Below are positions 44,134 through 52,356 of a stretch of 64,000 bases of DNA, piece after piece (position 1 is the first letter of the stretch; each line of letters opens with the position of its first letter). The stretch is taken from NCBI RefSeq assembly GCF_020880995.1, contig NZ_JAJISD010000007.1, forward strand, positions 62,001 through 126,000, written 5' to 3'. The stretch comes from Reyranella aquatilis (GTDB lineage: Bacteria; Pseudomonadota; Alphaproteobacteria; Reyranellales; Reyranellaceae). The position numbers and the translations under genes are program-made. Under the pieces are notes generated by a model that was given only the letters and a program-made list of their open reading frames with translations, made no database searches and was not told where the DNA came from.

Positions 44134-44693
44134 ATGGCGAGGGTCCGCCGCAAGAACGACCTGCCGGTCTCGAAGATCCGCCGCTATCTGGAGCCAGGCC
44201 CAATCGTGCTGGTCACATCGGCGCATGGCGACGAGCGCAACATCATGACGATGGGGTGGCAGACAGTGATGGAATTCACGCCGTCCCTCATCGGCTGCGT
44301 GATCGCCGGCGGCAATCACAGCTTCGGCCTGATCCGACGCAGCAGGGAATGCGTCATCAACCTACGACCACGGCGCTCATCGATGAGGTCGTCGGTATCG
44401 GCAACACGTCAGGGGCGCAGATCGACAAGTTCGAGAAGTTCAAGCTGACGCCGCAAAACGCACAGGAGGTCAATGCGCCCTTGATCGCCGAATGCCACGC
44501 CAGCTTCGAATGCCGGCCGGCGGACGGCCGCCTGATTTCGAAGTACAACTTCTTCATCTTCGAGGTGGTGAAGGCGCATGTCGCGGCATCGCCGAAGCAT
44601 CCCGAGACGCTTCATTACACCGGTGACGGCGTGTTCGTGATCGCCGGCAAGGTCATCAGCCGGCGATCGCACTTCAGACCGGGAATGCTGTAA
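44134..44693 (+). pseudogene. flavin reductase family gene, frameshifted
   Basis: The first frame (ATG 44134, AAGGGGGAAAG upstream) encodes the start of a flavin reductase/FMN-binding protein (RYLEPGPIVLVTSAHGDERNIMTMGWQTVMEFTPSLIGCVIAGGNHSF...ECVINL). Near 44361-44370 the homology continues in another frame (PTTALIDEVVGIGNTSGAQIDKF...GDGVFVIAGKVISRR) to 44693. A four-base loss at that point explains it. The enzyme is probably not made. Confidence 0.78.
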
Positions 44694-44704
44694 GAGCCGG
44701 CGAC

Positions 44705-45385
44705 CTACAGAAGTCCGAGCGACCGGAAGGAAGCATGATTGCCGTGCCCGACCACGACATGGTCGTGCAGCTCGATACCGAGAGCCTGGGCGGCCGCTTT
44801 CAATTCCCGCGTCATCTCAATGTCATCCCGCGACGGCTTTGAGTCTCCGGATGGATGATTGTGGACAACGATCAAAGCGGAGGCGTTTAGAATCAACGCT
44901 CGTTTGACGACCTCCCGCGGATAAACGGGCGTGTGATTGACGGTTCCCCGCTGCTGCACCTCGTCAGCGATCAGATTGTTCTTGATATCGAGAAACAGGA
45001 TTCGGAACTGCTCGACCTGCTCACAGGCCATTGCCGTCTGCAGGTAGGCGATCAGCGCCTGCCAATTGCTGAGCATGGGACGCCTGCGCACCTCGGCTTT
45101 GGCCATGCGGCACGCGATCTCGCGAACAAGCCGAAACGCGGCGATGTCGCGGCCCGTCAATCCGAAGGCGCGAAGCTGCGCCGTTTCTGCGGTGATGACA
45201 TGGCCAATGCTGGGAAAGTGCCGCAAGAGGGCAGAAGCTTGTTCGATACCTTGCGAGGAAGCCAGCAAGCCGGCGAGCAGATCCTGCTCCGTCGTCTCCG
45301 TCGCCGGCAGGACGGCAAGATCACCATTCCTGACCGGATCTTGGCGCAGCGACGTAGATACAGAGGTCAAAGTGGATATAGCCAT
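44705..45385 (-). CDS. radC: RadC/JAB-domain protein
   Basis: The 226-residue protein has the N-terminal helix-hairpin-helix-like part and the JAMM metal site HNHPSGDSKPSRDD (His residues about 175 and 177), the RadC signature. Function of RadC proteins in mobile elements is unsettled; DNA processing or anti-defence roles have been proposed. I chose the ATG at 45385; the long frame beyond it belongs to shadow reading of DUF2493. It has a structured leader shared with the strawberry-notch gene. Confidence 0.9.
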   Translation of the reverse strand: MAISTLTSVSTSLRQDPVRNGDLAVLPATETTEQDLLAGLLASSQGIEQASALLRHFPSIGHVITAETAQLRAFGLTGRDIAAFRLVREIACRMAKAEVRRRPMLSNWQALIAYLQTAMACEQVEQFRILFLDIKNNLIADEVQQRGTVNHTPVYPREVVKRALILNASALIVVHNHPSGDSKPSRDDIEMTRELKAAAQALGIELHDHVVVGHGNHASFRSLGLL

Positions 45386-45479
45386 GGATCGTGTCCCGGA
45401 GAGCAGCAAAGGGAGAGCCGCCGCCCGCTCTCTCTGAAGGCCCGGCGGCTCACCCGCCCCCGGCCTTCCTCTTGCTCTC
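45386..45479 (-). promoter_or_regulatory. leader, family B, upstream of radC
   Basis: The 53-base block 45427-45479 closely matches the block 52187-52239 in front of the strawberry-notch gene (shared GCTCTCTCTG, CCCGGCC and CCTCT...CTCTC parts). A hairpin GAGAGC-CGCCGCCC-GCTCTC (45413-45432) sits between the block and the start codon, and the other leader has a hairpin at the same place with a different inner part. Confidence 0.5.
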
Positions 45480-45521
45480 ACAGGTCCGGCTATGCCCGTG
45501 GGCGCAGGAAAGAGGTGGCGC

Positions 45522-46457
45522 TCACGCGCCACCCGAACCAAAGCGCCAGACCGGGATGCCAAGCTTGCGTGCCTTGTCGGCGAGGTTTTCCTGGATGCCC
45601 GAGCCTGGGAACACGATGACGCCGATCGGCAGGACATCCAGGATCTGGTCGTTGCGCTTGAAGGGTGCGGCCTTGGCGTGGCGGGTCCAGTCGGGCTTAA
45701 ACGGAACGTGGGTGACCTTGCGGCTATCGGCCCAGCGAGCGGCGATACAATCGGCGCCGGTCGGCGAGCCGCCGTGCAGCAGCACCATGTCGGAATGCTT
45801 GACGCGGACCTTGTCGAGCGTGCTCCAGATGAGCTGGTGGTCGTTGAAGTCGGCACCGCCGGTAAAGGCGATCTTGGGACCGGCCGGCACGAGGAGTTCG
45901 GTCTCGGCGCGGCGACGAGCGGCCAGGAATTCGCGGCTGTCGATCATGGCGGCAGTGAGAGCCCGGTGGTTGACCATCGAGCCGGTGCGTGGCCGCCAGG
46001 TCGAGCCGGTGTGGACCTCGAAGCGCTCCGCGGCCTGATCTCGGAAGAGCTCCATGGCATTGCGACGCTCGATCAAGGTCAGGCCCTCGGCGACGAGACG
46101 CTCCAGCTCGACCGAGCGGACCTCCGAGCCGTTCTGCTCTTTTTGGCTGCGACGCTGCGCCTGCTCGTTGCCGTCGAGTTCGCGCTCGATCCGGTCGACG
46201 GCGCGATGGAACAGGTTGACGGTCGACCACAGCAGGTTCTCGAGATCGGGTTCGAGACGGGTGTCGGTGAGGGTCGAGACCAGCGCGTCGAAGATGTCGA
46301 CGACCGCGCCGGCGATAGTGTTGCCTTCCGGCAACGGGCGGGGATCGGGCTCGTCCTGGAAGGGACGGTGGCCAAAGAGCTGCAGCTCGGTGAGGACGTG
46401 ATCGGTCGGGGATGAGGCGTGCACGGGCTCGAAGTCGGAATCGTCGTAGGTCGCCAT
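45522..46457 (-). CDS. DUF2493 family protein (SLOG-like)
   Basis: The 311-residue protein has a helical N-terminal half and a C-terminal DUF2493 domain (KIAFTGGADFNDHQLIWSTLDKVRVKHSDMVLLHGGSPTGADCIAARWADSRKVTHVPFKPDW), a Rossmann-like fold of the SLOG type that may bind nucleotides or nucleic acid. It is a standard passenger of these elements; function unknown. The ATG at 46457 is chosen because homology starts there; it is preceded by a family A leader. Confidence 0.9.
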   Translation of the reverse strand: MATYDDSDFEPVHASSPTDHVLTELQLFGHRPFQDEPDPRPLPEGNTIAGAVVDIFDALVSTLTDTRLEPDLENLLWSTVNLFHRAVDRIERELDGNEQAQRRSQKEQNGSEVRSVELERLVAEGLTLIERRNAMELFRDQAAERFEVHTGSTWRPRTGSMVNHRALTAAMIDSREFLAARRRAETELLVPAGPKIAFTGGADFNDHQLIWSTLDKVRVKHSDMVLLHGGSPTGADCIAARWADSRKVTHVPFKPDWTRHAKAAPFKRNDQILDVLPIGVIVFPGSGIQENLADKARKLGIPVWRFGSGGA

Positions 46458-46478
46458 GATGCTGTCCTTCGTCGGATC

Positions 46479-46648
46479 GGCCGCGCCCATCGCGGCCTTC
46501 GTGGGCGTCGACAGACGGCGGGCAGCCCGGTCCCGCACCGCGCTTGCGGCCGGAGCGCAGCGGAGGACGGCGGGCCGAGGCTTTCTTGCCTCGCGAGGAA
46601 TGCCGGCGCAGCCGGCAGGGGAAGAAAGCCACAGGACCGCCGTTGCGG
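46479..46648 (-). ncRNA. structured leader, family A, upstream of DUF2493
   Basis: Homologous to 42992-43155. Plus-strand parts: hairpin GGCCGCG-CCCAT-CGCGGCC (46479-46497); closing stem GGCTTTCTT/AAGAAAGCC (46579-46587, 46622-46630) around CCTCGCGAGG (46589-46598) and TGCCGGC-GCA-GCCGGCA (46601-46617); and CCGC-CGTT-GCGG (46637-46648). An A-T pair of the other copy is G-C here and the second inner stem is longer but still fully paired. Confidence 0.55.
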
Positions 46649-46772
46649 GACCGGGCTGCCTGCCGTCCGATCGCCCCTCTAGAAGGCCGGGGCGCGCTCC
46701 CGTCCGGTCCGAAGGGCAGAAGAGCGACTGAGCACGAATCGATTCGCTTGCCAGTGCTCATCCCGTCACGGC

Positions 46773-47798
46773 CTAGGCCAAGAAGCGAACCACGTCCTGC
46801 GGGACGAGCTGCCGGTGCACCGATGCCCGGAGCCCTTCGATTCCCAGTCGGCGGAGATCGTCATTAAAGTCGTCGGAACACGGCGACACGGCCAACGACT
46901 CGATCCCGGCGGCGTCGGCGCGATTGCACAGCGTGGCCATCGCAGCATTACCGGCCGGGTCGGAATCGTGAGCGACATAGAGACGGCGCAGTGTCGTTGG
47001 AAGCAGCAGTGCAGCGAGATGGTTGGCCGAGAGGGCGGCGACCATCGGCAGAGTCGGCAGGATCATGCGCAGGGACAGCATGGTCTCGATCCCCTCCCCG
47101 GCGGCCATGACGTCGGCGGCCATGCCGAAGCGAACTCCGTGCCCTAGGAGGTGCCCCATGGCCCGTCGCGGTGAAGCGATGGGCGCCTTGTCGCGTCCGG
47201 AGGGATCGAGCCAAGTCCGGTGTGCGCCGGTGACCGTGCCGCCAAGATCGGTGACAGCGGCGATCAGTGCCGGCCAGGTCTCGGTCGGGCTGTCCTCGTC
47301 GGGCCGGTAGTAGCAGCGTGGATGGAAGCGTAGTGGGTCATCGTGAGCAACGGTCGTGATTCCGCGACTGTGCAGGTAGGCTTGAGCCAAGGTGCCCGTG
47401 ATCGGCCGGGACATGGCATAGAGACGCCGAGCGGACTCAGGCGAACCGCGTGGCGCAGGAAGGCGCTGAAGCCGAGGAGCGATCTGGTCCGGTGGCAACG
47501 CGAGGAATGCCCGTGCCTCGTCCAGGGTATCGCGCAGGCGGTCAAACCCGCGATTGAGGGCGATCAGGTCCAGAAGATCGCCATGCTGTCCCGTGGCGGA
47601 GTCGGTCCAATGCCCGGCCGCACCCTTGCCATGGTCCGGGCCGCTCAGGCGCACGAACAGGCTGCGGCCCCGGCTGTTGGCGACATCGCCGACTAGCCAG
47701 TAACGGCCCTCGCGACGGCCATTGGAGAGATAGTGATGGCAGACTGCCTCGGCGTTGCGCGCGAGGCGGCGGGCGAGCTCCGCGGCGGGCGATGGCAC
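46773..47798 (-). CDS. Toprim-domain protein (DUF7146, primase-like)
   Basis: The 341-residue protein has a DUF7146-like N-terminal half (CHHYLSNGRREGRYWLVGDVANSRGRSLFVRLSG, HWTDSATGQHGDLLDLIAL) and a Toprim domain with VMAAGEGIETMLSL (acidic Glu, about 235) and LYVAHDSDPAGNAAM (Asp-x-Asp, about 283). Such proteins act as primases or DNA processing factors on mobile elements. No zinc-finger is obvious. It lies 10 bases after the strawberry-notch gene and is probably co-transcribed with it. Confidence 0.88.
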   Translation of the reverse strand: MPSPAAELARRLARNAEAVCHHYLSNGRREGRYWLVGDVANSRGRSLFVRLSGPDHGKGAAGHWTDSATGQHGDLLDLIALNRGFDRLRDTLDEARAFLALPPDQIAPRLQRLPAPRGSPESARRLYAMSRPITGTLAQAYLHSRGITTVAHDDPLRFHPRCYYRPDEDSPTETWPALIAAVTDLGGTVTGAHRTWLDPSGRDKAPIASPRRAMGHLLGHGVRFGMAADVMAAGEGIETMLSLRMILPTLPMVAALSANHLAALLLPTTLRRLYVAHDSDPAGNAAMATLCNRADAAGIESLAVSPCSDDFNDDLRRLGIEGLRASVHRQLVPQDVVRFLA

Positions 47799-47808
47799 GA
47801 CTGCCTCC

Positions 47809-50800
47809 TCATACCGCTGCCCGATCGGCGATGCGCACGATCGGGTAACGTTCCATCAACGCCGTCAAAATCTCCGGACCATTGGCACCGGTTGGCACGA
47901 ATAGCCGCAGCTTCCAGGCGATTATCTCGGACATCAGCCCCATCGCCTGCAGGCGATCGACCATCCCGTCCGTGAAGCCGAAGAGTTCCACCCGGAACCG
48001 GCCCATGACCTTGGCGCGGCGAAGTGACAGCCCGTCTTGGAGCTCGAGGATGGTTCGACCGTCAAGCATGGCAGTCAAGGCATCCGTCGGCGCGATGCTC
48101 ACGCCGTCGGCGCAGACGGCTTGCGTCACCCAGGCCGGCGAGACCAGCCGGCCAATGACACGCTCGCCGGCATCGGTCTGCAGGCGGTAGACCCGCGTTG
48201 AATCGTCCGACAAGCGCTTCCAGATCGGCAGCAGCAGCCCGGTGACGATATGAAGTTCGCTCTCCGTGAAAGGAGGTATCTCGGCGAGCTCCCGGCCCCA
48301 GGCTTGGGCAAACGGAGCTCGATCCGACCGTTGCCAGTGCGATTGCTCGAGGGCCGCACCCGAAAGCGCTGTCCGCTCCATCGGACGCACGAGCCGGACG
48401 CGGCGTTCGACTTCGCCATCGTCCAGCACGACGCCGGGCGCCGGCACCTGTACCGCCGCCCGGCCCGACTGCGCATTGACGAGCAGGACCGCGCGAGGAT
48501 CACCGGCCCGGTCCAATGCATCGGCCAGGGCGAGAGGCTGATTGCGCTCCTTGCGGTGGATGGTGAACACCTGCGTCTGGGCGCCGGTCGTCGGATGGAC
48601 ATACACCACTTGGCGCTTCGTCACCGTCAGGCTCTCGGCCGTCAGCGTCTCGACGCCGACGTCGTAGATCCCTGAGAGCTGCGCCCCTTCGATTTTCGTG
48701 CGCAACAAATCCTCGAACACGCCGAAGAGCGTGTTCTGAAGGCCGATGGTGAGTGCCAGCAGCCGATTGAGGAACGTCGTGATCGGCGGCAGTTCCTCAC
48801 GCAGGCTGCCGTCCTGGTCGGTCAGATTCAGGCCCGTCGCCGCCTCGAAAGCCTCCAGCGAACAGCCTTCGACCTTGCCGGCGAACAGCAACAAGTAGAG
48901 CTGACGCAACGCTGCCCGGCCGTAGGGCGATTCGAGATTGTCGTTGGCGCAGAACAATCCCTGCCCGCCGGTCTGGCGTTGGCCCTTTGTGATGGCGCCC
49001 AGCGTGTCGAGCCGGCGGGCGATGGTCGAGAGAAAGCGCTTCTCGGCCTTCACGTCCGTGGCGATCGGCCGGAACAGCGGCGGCTGCGCCTGATTGGTGC
49101 GGTTGCTGCGGCCCAGCCCCTGGATGGCCGTGTCGGCCTTCCAGCCTGCCTCCAGCAGGTAGTGCACGCGCAGGCGCTGGTTCCGGGCTGAAAGGTCGGC
49201 ATGGTAGGAGCGGCCGGTGCCGCCGGCGTCGCTGAACACCAGGATGCGCTTGTCGTCGTCCATGAAAGCCTGCGCCTCAGCGAGATTGGCCGAGCCGGGA
49301 CGGTTCTCGACGCAGAGCCGGTCACCCTTGCGAATGATCCGCCGTGAGCGGCCCGTCACCTCGGCGACCAGGTCCGTGCCGAAGCGCTGCACTATCTGGT
49401 CAAGCGCACCCTGGACCGGTGCCAGCGAGGCGAGCCGTTCGATCAGGCGATCGCGGCGCTCCACAGCGTCGCGGCATTGCACGGGCTGGCCGTCGCGATA
49501 GACCGGCCGGGAGGAAAGATCGCCCTCGCCGTCCGTGAACGGCTCGAACAGCTGGGTCGGGAAACCGTGCGCCAGGTAGTCGAGAACATATTCGCGCGGG
49601 GTGATGTCGACTTGCACGTCGCCCCACTCCTCGGTCGGAATGTCGGAGAGCCGGCGCTCCATGAGCGCTTCGCCAGTGGAGACGATCTGAATGACGGCGG
49701 CATGTCCGGCCTCGAGATCACGCTCGATCGCGCGGATCAGTGTCGGCGTCTTCATCGAGGTGATCAGGTGCGAGAAGAAGCGCTGCTTAGCAGATTCGAA
49801 AGCCGAGCGTGCCGCGGACTTCGCCTGGGCATTGAGCGTGCCGCGCTCGCCGGTGACGTTGGCGGCCTGCATGGCGGCGTCGAGGTTGTTGTGGATGACC
49901 TGGAAGGCGCCGGCATAGGCGTCGTAGATGCGGATCTGCTCGCGCGACAGCGCATGCTCGACCAACTCGTACTCCACTCCCTCGTAGGACAGGGATCGTG
50001 CTGCGTAGAGGCCAAGCGCCTTGAGGTCGCGAGCAAGAACCTCCATTGCCGCTACGCCGCCGGCTTCAATCGCCTGCACGAACTCGGCGCGCGTGGCGAA
50101 CGGAAAGTCCTCGCCACCCCACAGTCCGAGCCGCTGCGCGTAGGCGAGATTGTGCACAGTGGTGGCCCCGGTGGCCGAGACATATACGACCCGGGCGTTG
50201 GGCAGCGCATGCTGCAAACGTAGGCCGGCACGGCCTTGCTGCGACGGCGCCTGGTCGCCGCGCTCACCCTTGCCGCCGGCCGCATTTGCCATGGCGTGGC
50301 TCTCGTCGAACACGATCACTCCGTCGAACTCCGACCCCAGCCAATCAACGATCTGCCGGACTCGCGAAACTCTTTCCTCGCGCGCATCGGTTCGTAGCGT
50401 GGCGTAGGTGGCAAAAAGGATGCCCTCCTCCAGGCGGATCGGAGTGCCCTGGCGGAAGCGGGCGAGCGGCGTCACCAGCAGCCGCTCCATGCCGAGCGCC
50501 GACCAGTCACGCTGGGCATCCTCGATCAGCTTGTCGGACTTCGAGATCCACACCGCCCGACGGCGGCCTTTTAGCCAGTTATCCAAAAGGATGCCGGCAA
50601 CCTGGCGGCCCTTCCCGGCGCCAGTGCCGTCGCCCAGCATCCAGCCACGCCGAAAGCGCACGGCGTTGGTGGCATCGTCGGGCGCGGCGGAGACAGTGTC
50701 GAAGGTCTCGTCCACGACCCACGATCCGGCGAGACAGCCCGCATGCGCCTCGCCCGCATAGATGACGCTCTCGAGCTGCGCATCGGACAGCATGCCGACG

Positions 50801-52143
50801 CTGACGGCATCGGCCGGCAGTTGCGGCCGGTAAGAGGGCTTGGGTAGCGCGACCGAGGCCATCGCCGCGGATTGCACGAGCCGCGTCGGATGCGGAAGGG
50901 CGCCGGCGATTCGGATCGACTGCAGGTCGTACCCTTCATACAGCGCTTCGGTGAGGCTGCCGCCCTCGGCCGGCTTCCAGTCGACGGTCTCGTAAGCAAG
51001 TTCGGTGGCCGCTCGTTCGAGCGAACTGCCAGCAACAGCGAGCGGCTGTCGTGCAGTCCGTCGGCTCGGTCTGATTGCGACGAGACTGACGGATGCCGGA
51101 ACCACTGCCGTACCCTCAACAGGCAAGCGAGGTGAAACATTCGACGTCACCCATTGAAGCAAGGTGGCGACGTCGGGCGCCATACCTGGTGATGCCGGAA
51201 ACGATCTCGGATCATCGGCAGGCACGCGATCGATGACCGTCAGCCGGGTCTCGACCGCGGTGCCGTGACGGGCATAAACGCGGCCATCGACGGCAGCGCT
51301 GAACACGACCCGGCCGCGTTCCTGCAGACGGACGAGGGCCTCGCGCCAGGCCGGATGGTCCGGCGAGAGGCTGGCACCGGTGATCGCAACCAGGCGGCCG
51401 CCGTCGGCGAGTCGCGCAAGCGCCGAGGACACATGGCGAAGGGCAGCGTCCGCCACGGTGCCATCGACATGCGCCGCGACCGAGAACGGCGGGTTCATCA
51501 GCACGACGCTCGGACGCACGGCCTCGTCGAGATGGTCGTGGATGTGAGCCGCGTCGTAGCGTGTCGTCGCGACAGCGGGAAACAGCCGCCCGAGCAAGAC
51601 CGCGCGGGTCTCCGCCAGCTCGTTCAAGTGCAGCCCACTGCCCGCAAGCTCCGCGAAGATGGCGAGCAGGCCCGTGCCGGCCGAGGGCTCGAGCACGAGA
51701 TCGGCCGGACCGATCGCAGCGGCGCTGGCGGCGACAAACCCGAGCGCGAGCGGCGTCGAGAATTGCTGAAGCGCCTGGCTCTCCTCGGATCGGCGGGTAT
51801 GAGTGGGAAGAAGTGCCGCGATCCTGCCGAGCATGGACAGCTCGGCAGCCGGCGAGCCAGCCCGTGCCCGAATGGCCGGGCCGAACTTGCGCATGAACAG
51901 CACGGTCGCCGCCTCGCAGGCGTCGTACGCGGACTTCCAGTCCCAGGCGCCGGCTGCGTCGGAACCGCCGAAGGCGTGCTCCATGGCGGCGCGCAGCGTA
52001 ACCGCATCGATGCGGCGGCCACGCTCGAGGTGAGGGAGAAGAAGGTGTGCGGCCGCGGCAATGCCGGCGGACGGATCCGCAGGAACGCCGGCGAGCGAGC
52101 GCAGCGGCGCGGGCGCGGCCGCCGGGAGGGAGACATTCGACAT
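47809..52143 (-). CDS. strawberry-notch-like helicase with N-terminal methylase-like domain
   Basis: The 1444-residue protein joins a Rossmann methyltransferase-like domain (SAGTGLLAIFAELAG near 165, NPPFS near 217) to a superfamily 2 helicase-like NTPase of the strawberry-notch type. Its Walker A is GDGTGAGKGRQ near residue 500 and its DEAH-like box is FDESHAM near 610; the C-terminal helicase part includes FSDAGGTGRSYHADL and LGRSNRTNQAQ. These giant proteins are frequent on alphaproteobacterial ICEs; function is unknown, possibly DNA protection. The ATG at 52143 begins the homologous region; a family B leader lies upstream. Confidence 0.9.
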   Translation of the reverse strand: MSNVSLPAAAPAPLRSLAGVPADPSAGIAAAAHLLLPHLERGRRIDAVTLRAAMEHAFGGSDAAGAWDWKSAYDACEAATVLFMRKFGPAIRARAGSPAAELSMLGRIAALLPTHTRRSEESQALQQFSTPLALGFVAASAAAIGPADLVLEPSAGTGLLAIFAELAGSGLHLNELAETRAVLLGRLFPAVATTRYDAAHIHDHLDEAVRPSVVLMNPPFSVAAHVDGTVADAALRHVSSALARLADGGRLVAITGASLSPDHPAWREALVRLQERGRVVFSAAVDGRVYARHGTAVETRLTVIDRVPADDPRSFPASPGMAPDVATLLQWVTSNVSPRLPVEGTAVVPASVSLVAIRPSRRTARQPLAVAGSSLERAATELAYETVDWKPAEGGSLTEALYEGYDLQSIRIAGALPHPTRLVQSAAMASVALPKPSYRPQLPADAVSVGMLSDAQLESVIYAGEAHAGCLAGSWVVDETFDTVSAAPDDATNAVRFRRGWMLGDGTGAGKGRQVAGILLDNWLKGRRRAVWISKSDKLIEDAQRDWSALGMERLLVTPLARFRQGTPIRLEEGILFATYATLRTDAREERVSRVRQIVDWLGSEFDGVIVFDESHAMANAAGGKGERGDQAPSQQGRAGLRLQHALPNARVVYVSATGATTVHNLAYAQRLGLWGGEDFPFATRAEFVQAIEAGGVAAMEVLARDLKALGLYAARSLSYEGVEYELVEHALSREQIRIYDAYAGAFQVIHNNLDAAMQAANVTGERGTLNAQAKSAARSAFESAKQRFFSHLITSMKTPTLIRAIERDLEAGHAAVIQIVSTGEALMERRLSDIPTEEWGDVQVDITPREYVLDYLAHGFPTQLFEPFTDGEGDLSSRPVYRDGQPVQCRDAVERRDRLIERLASLAPVQGALDQIVQRFGTDLVAEVTGRSRRIIRKGDRLCVENRPGSANLAEAQAFMDDDKRILVFSDAGGTGRSYHADLSARNQRLRVHYLLEAGWKADTAIQGLGRSNRTNQAQPPLFRPIATDVKAEKRFLSTIARRLDTLGAITKGQRQTGGQGLFCANDNLESPYGRAALRQLYLLLFAGKVEGCSLEAFEAATGLNLTDQDGSLREELPPITTFLNRLLALTIGLQNTLFGVFEDLLRTKIEGAQLSGIYDVGVETLTAESLTVTKRQVVYVHPTTGAQTQVFTIHRKERNQPLALADALDRAGDPRAVLLVNAQSGRAAVQVPAPGVVLDDGEVERRVRLVRPMERTALSGAALEQSHWQRSDRAPFAQAWGRELAEIPPFTESELHIVTGLLLPIWKRLSDDSTRVYRLQTDAGERVIGRLVSPAWVTQAVCADGVSIAPTDALTAMLDGRTILELQDGLSLRRAKVMGRFRVELFGFTDGMVDRLQAMGLMSEIIAWKLRLFVPTGANGPEILTALMERYPIVRIADRAAV

Positions 52144-52239
52144 GGAGGAGACCTCAGGAGAGCGGGAACGGTCCGAACCGGGAGGCGCTCTCTCTGGACC
52201 CCGCCGGCTCAAACCCGTCCCGGCCGTCCTCTCCCTCTC
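52144..52239 (-). promoter_or_regulatory. leader, family B, upstream of strawberry-notch gene
   Basis: The block 52187-52239 matches 45427-45479 in the radC leader. GAGAGCG (52158-52164) pairs with CGCTCTC (52186-52192) and encloses CGGT-CCGA-ACCG (52169-52180). Confidence 0.5.
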
Positions 52240-52275
52240 GCCTTGCGCGGCGAATGCGAGGAATCTCTCAAAGGA

Positions 52276-52303
52276 AAAAGCCCGGCACGGCGGCCGGGCT
52301 TTT
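52276..52303. terminator. rho-independent terminator, downstream of parB-like gene
   Basis: AAAAGCCCGGC and GCCGGGCTTTT form an 11-bp stem with loop ACGGCG. On the minus strand it ends in TTTTTCC, placing a terminator 53 bases after the ParB stop and before the next leader. Confidence 0.85.
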
Positions 52304-52356
52304 CCAACGATGGGCGAAGACACCGCGGGCGGCCTCGTCCGGCCGCGGCGTTCACG

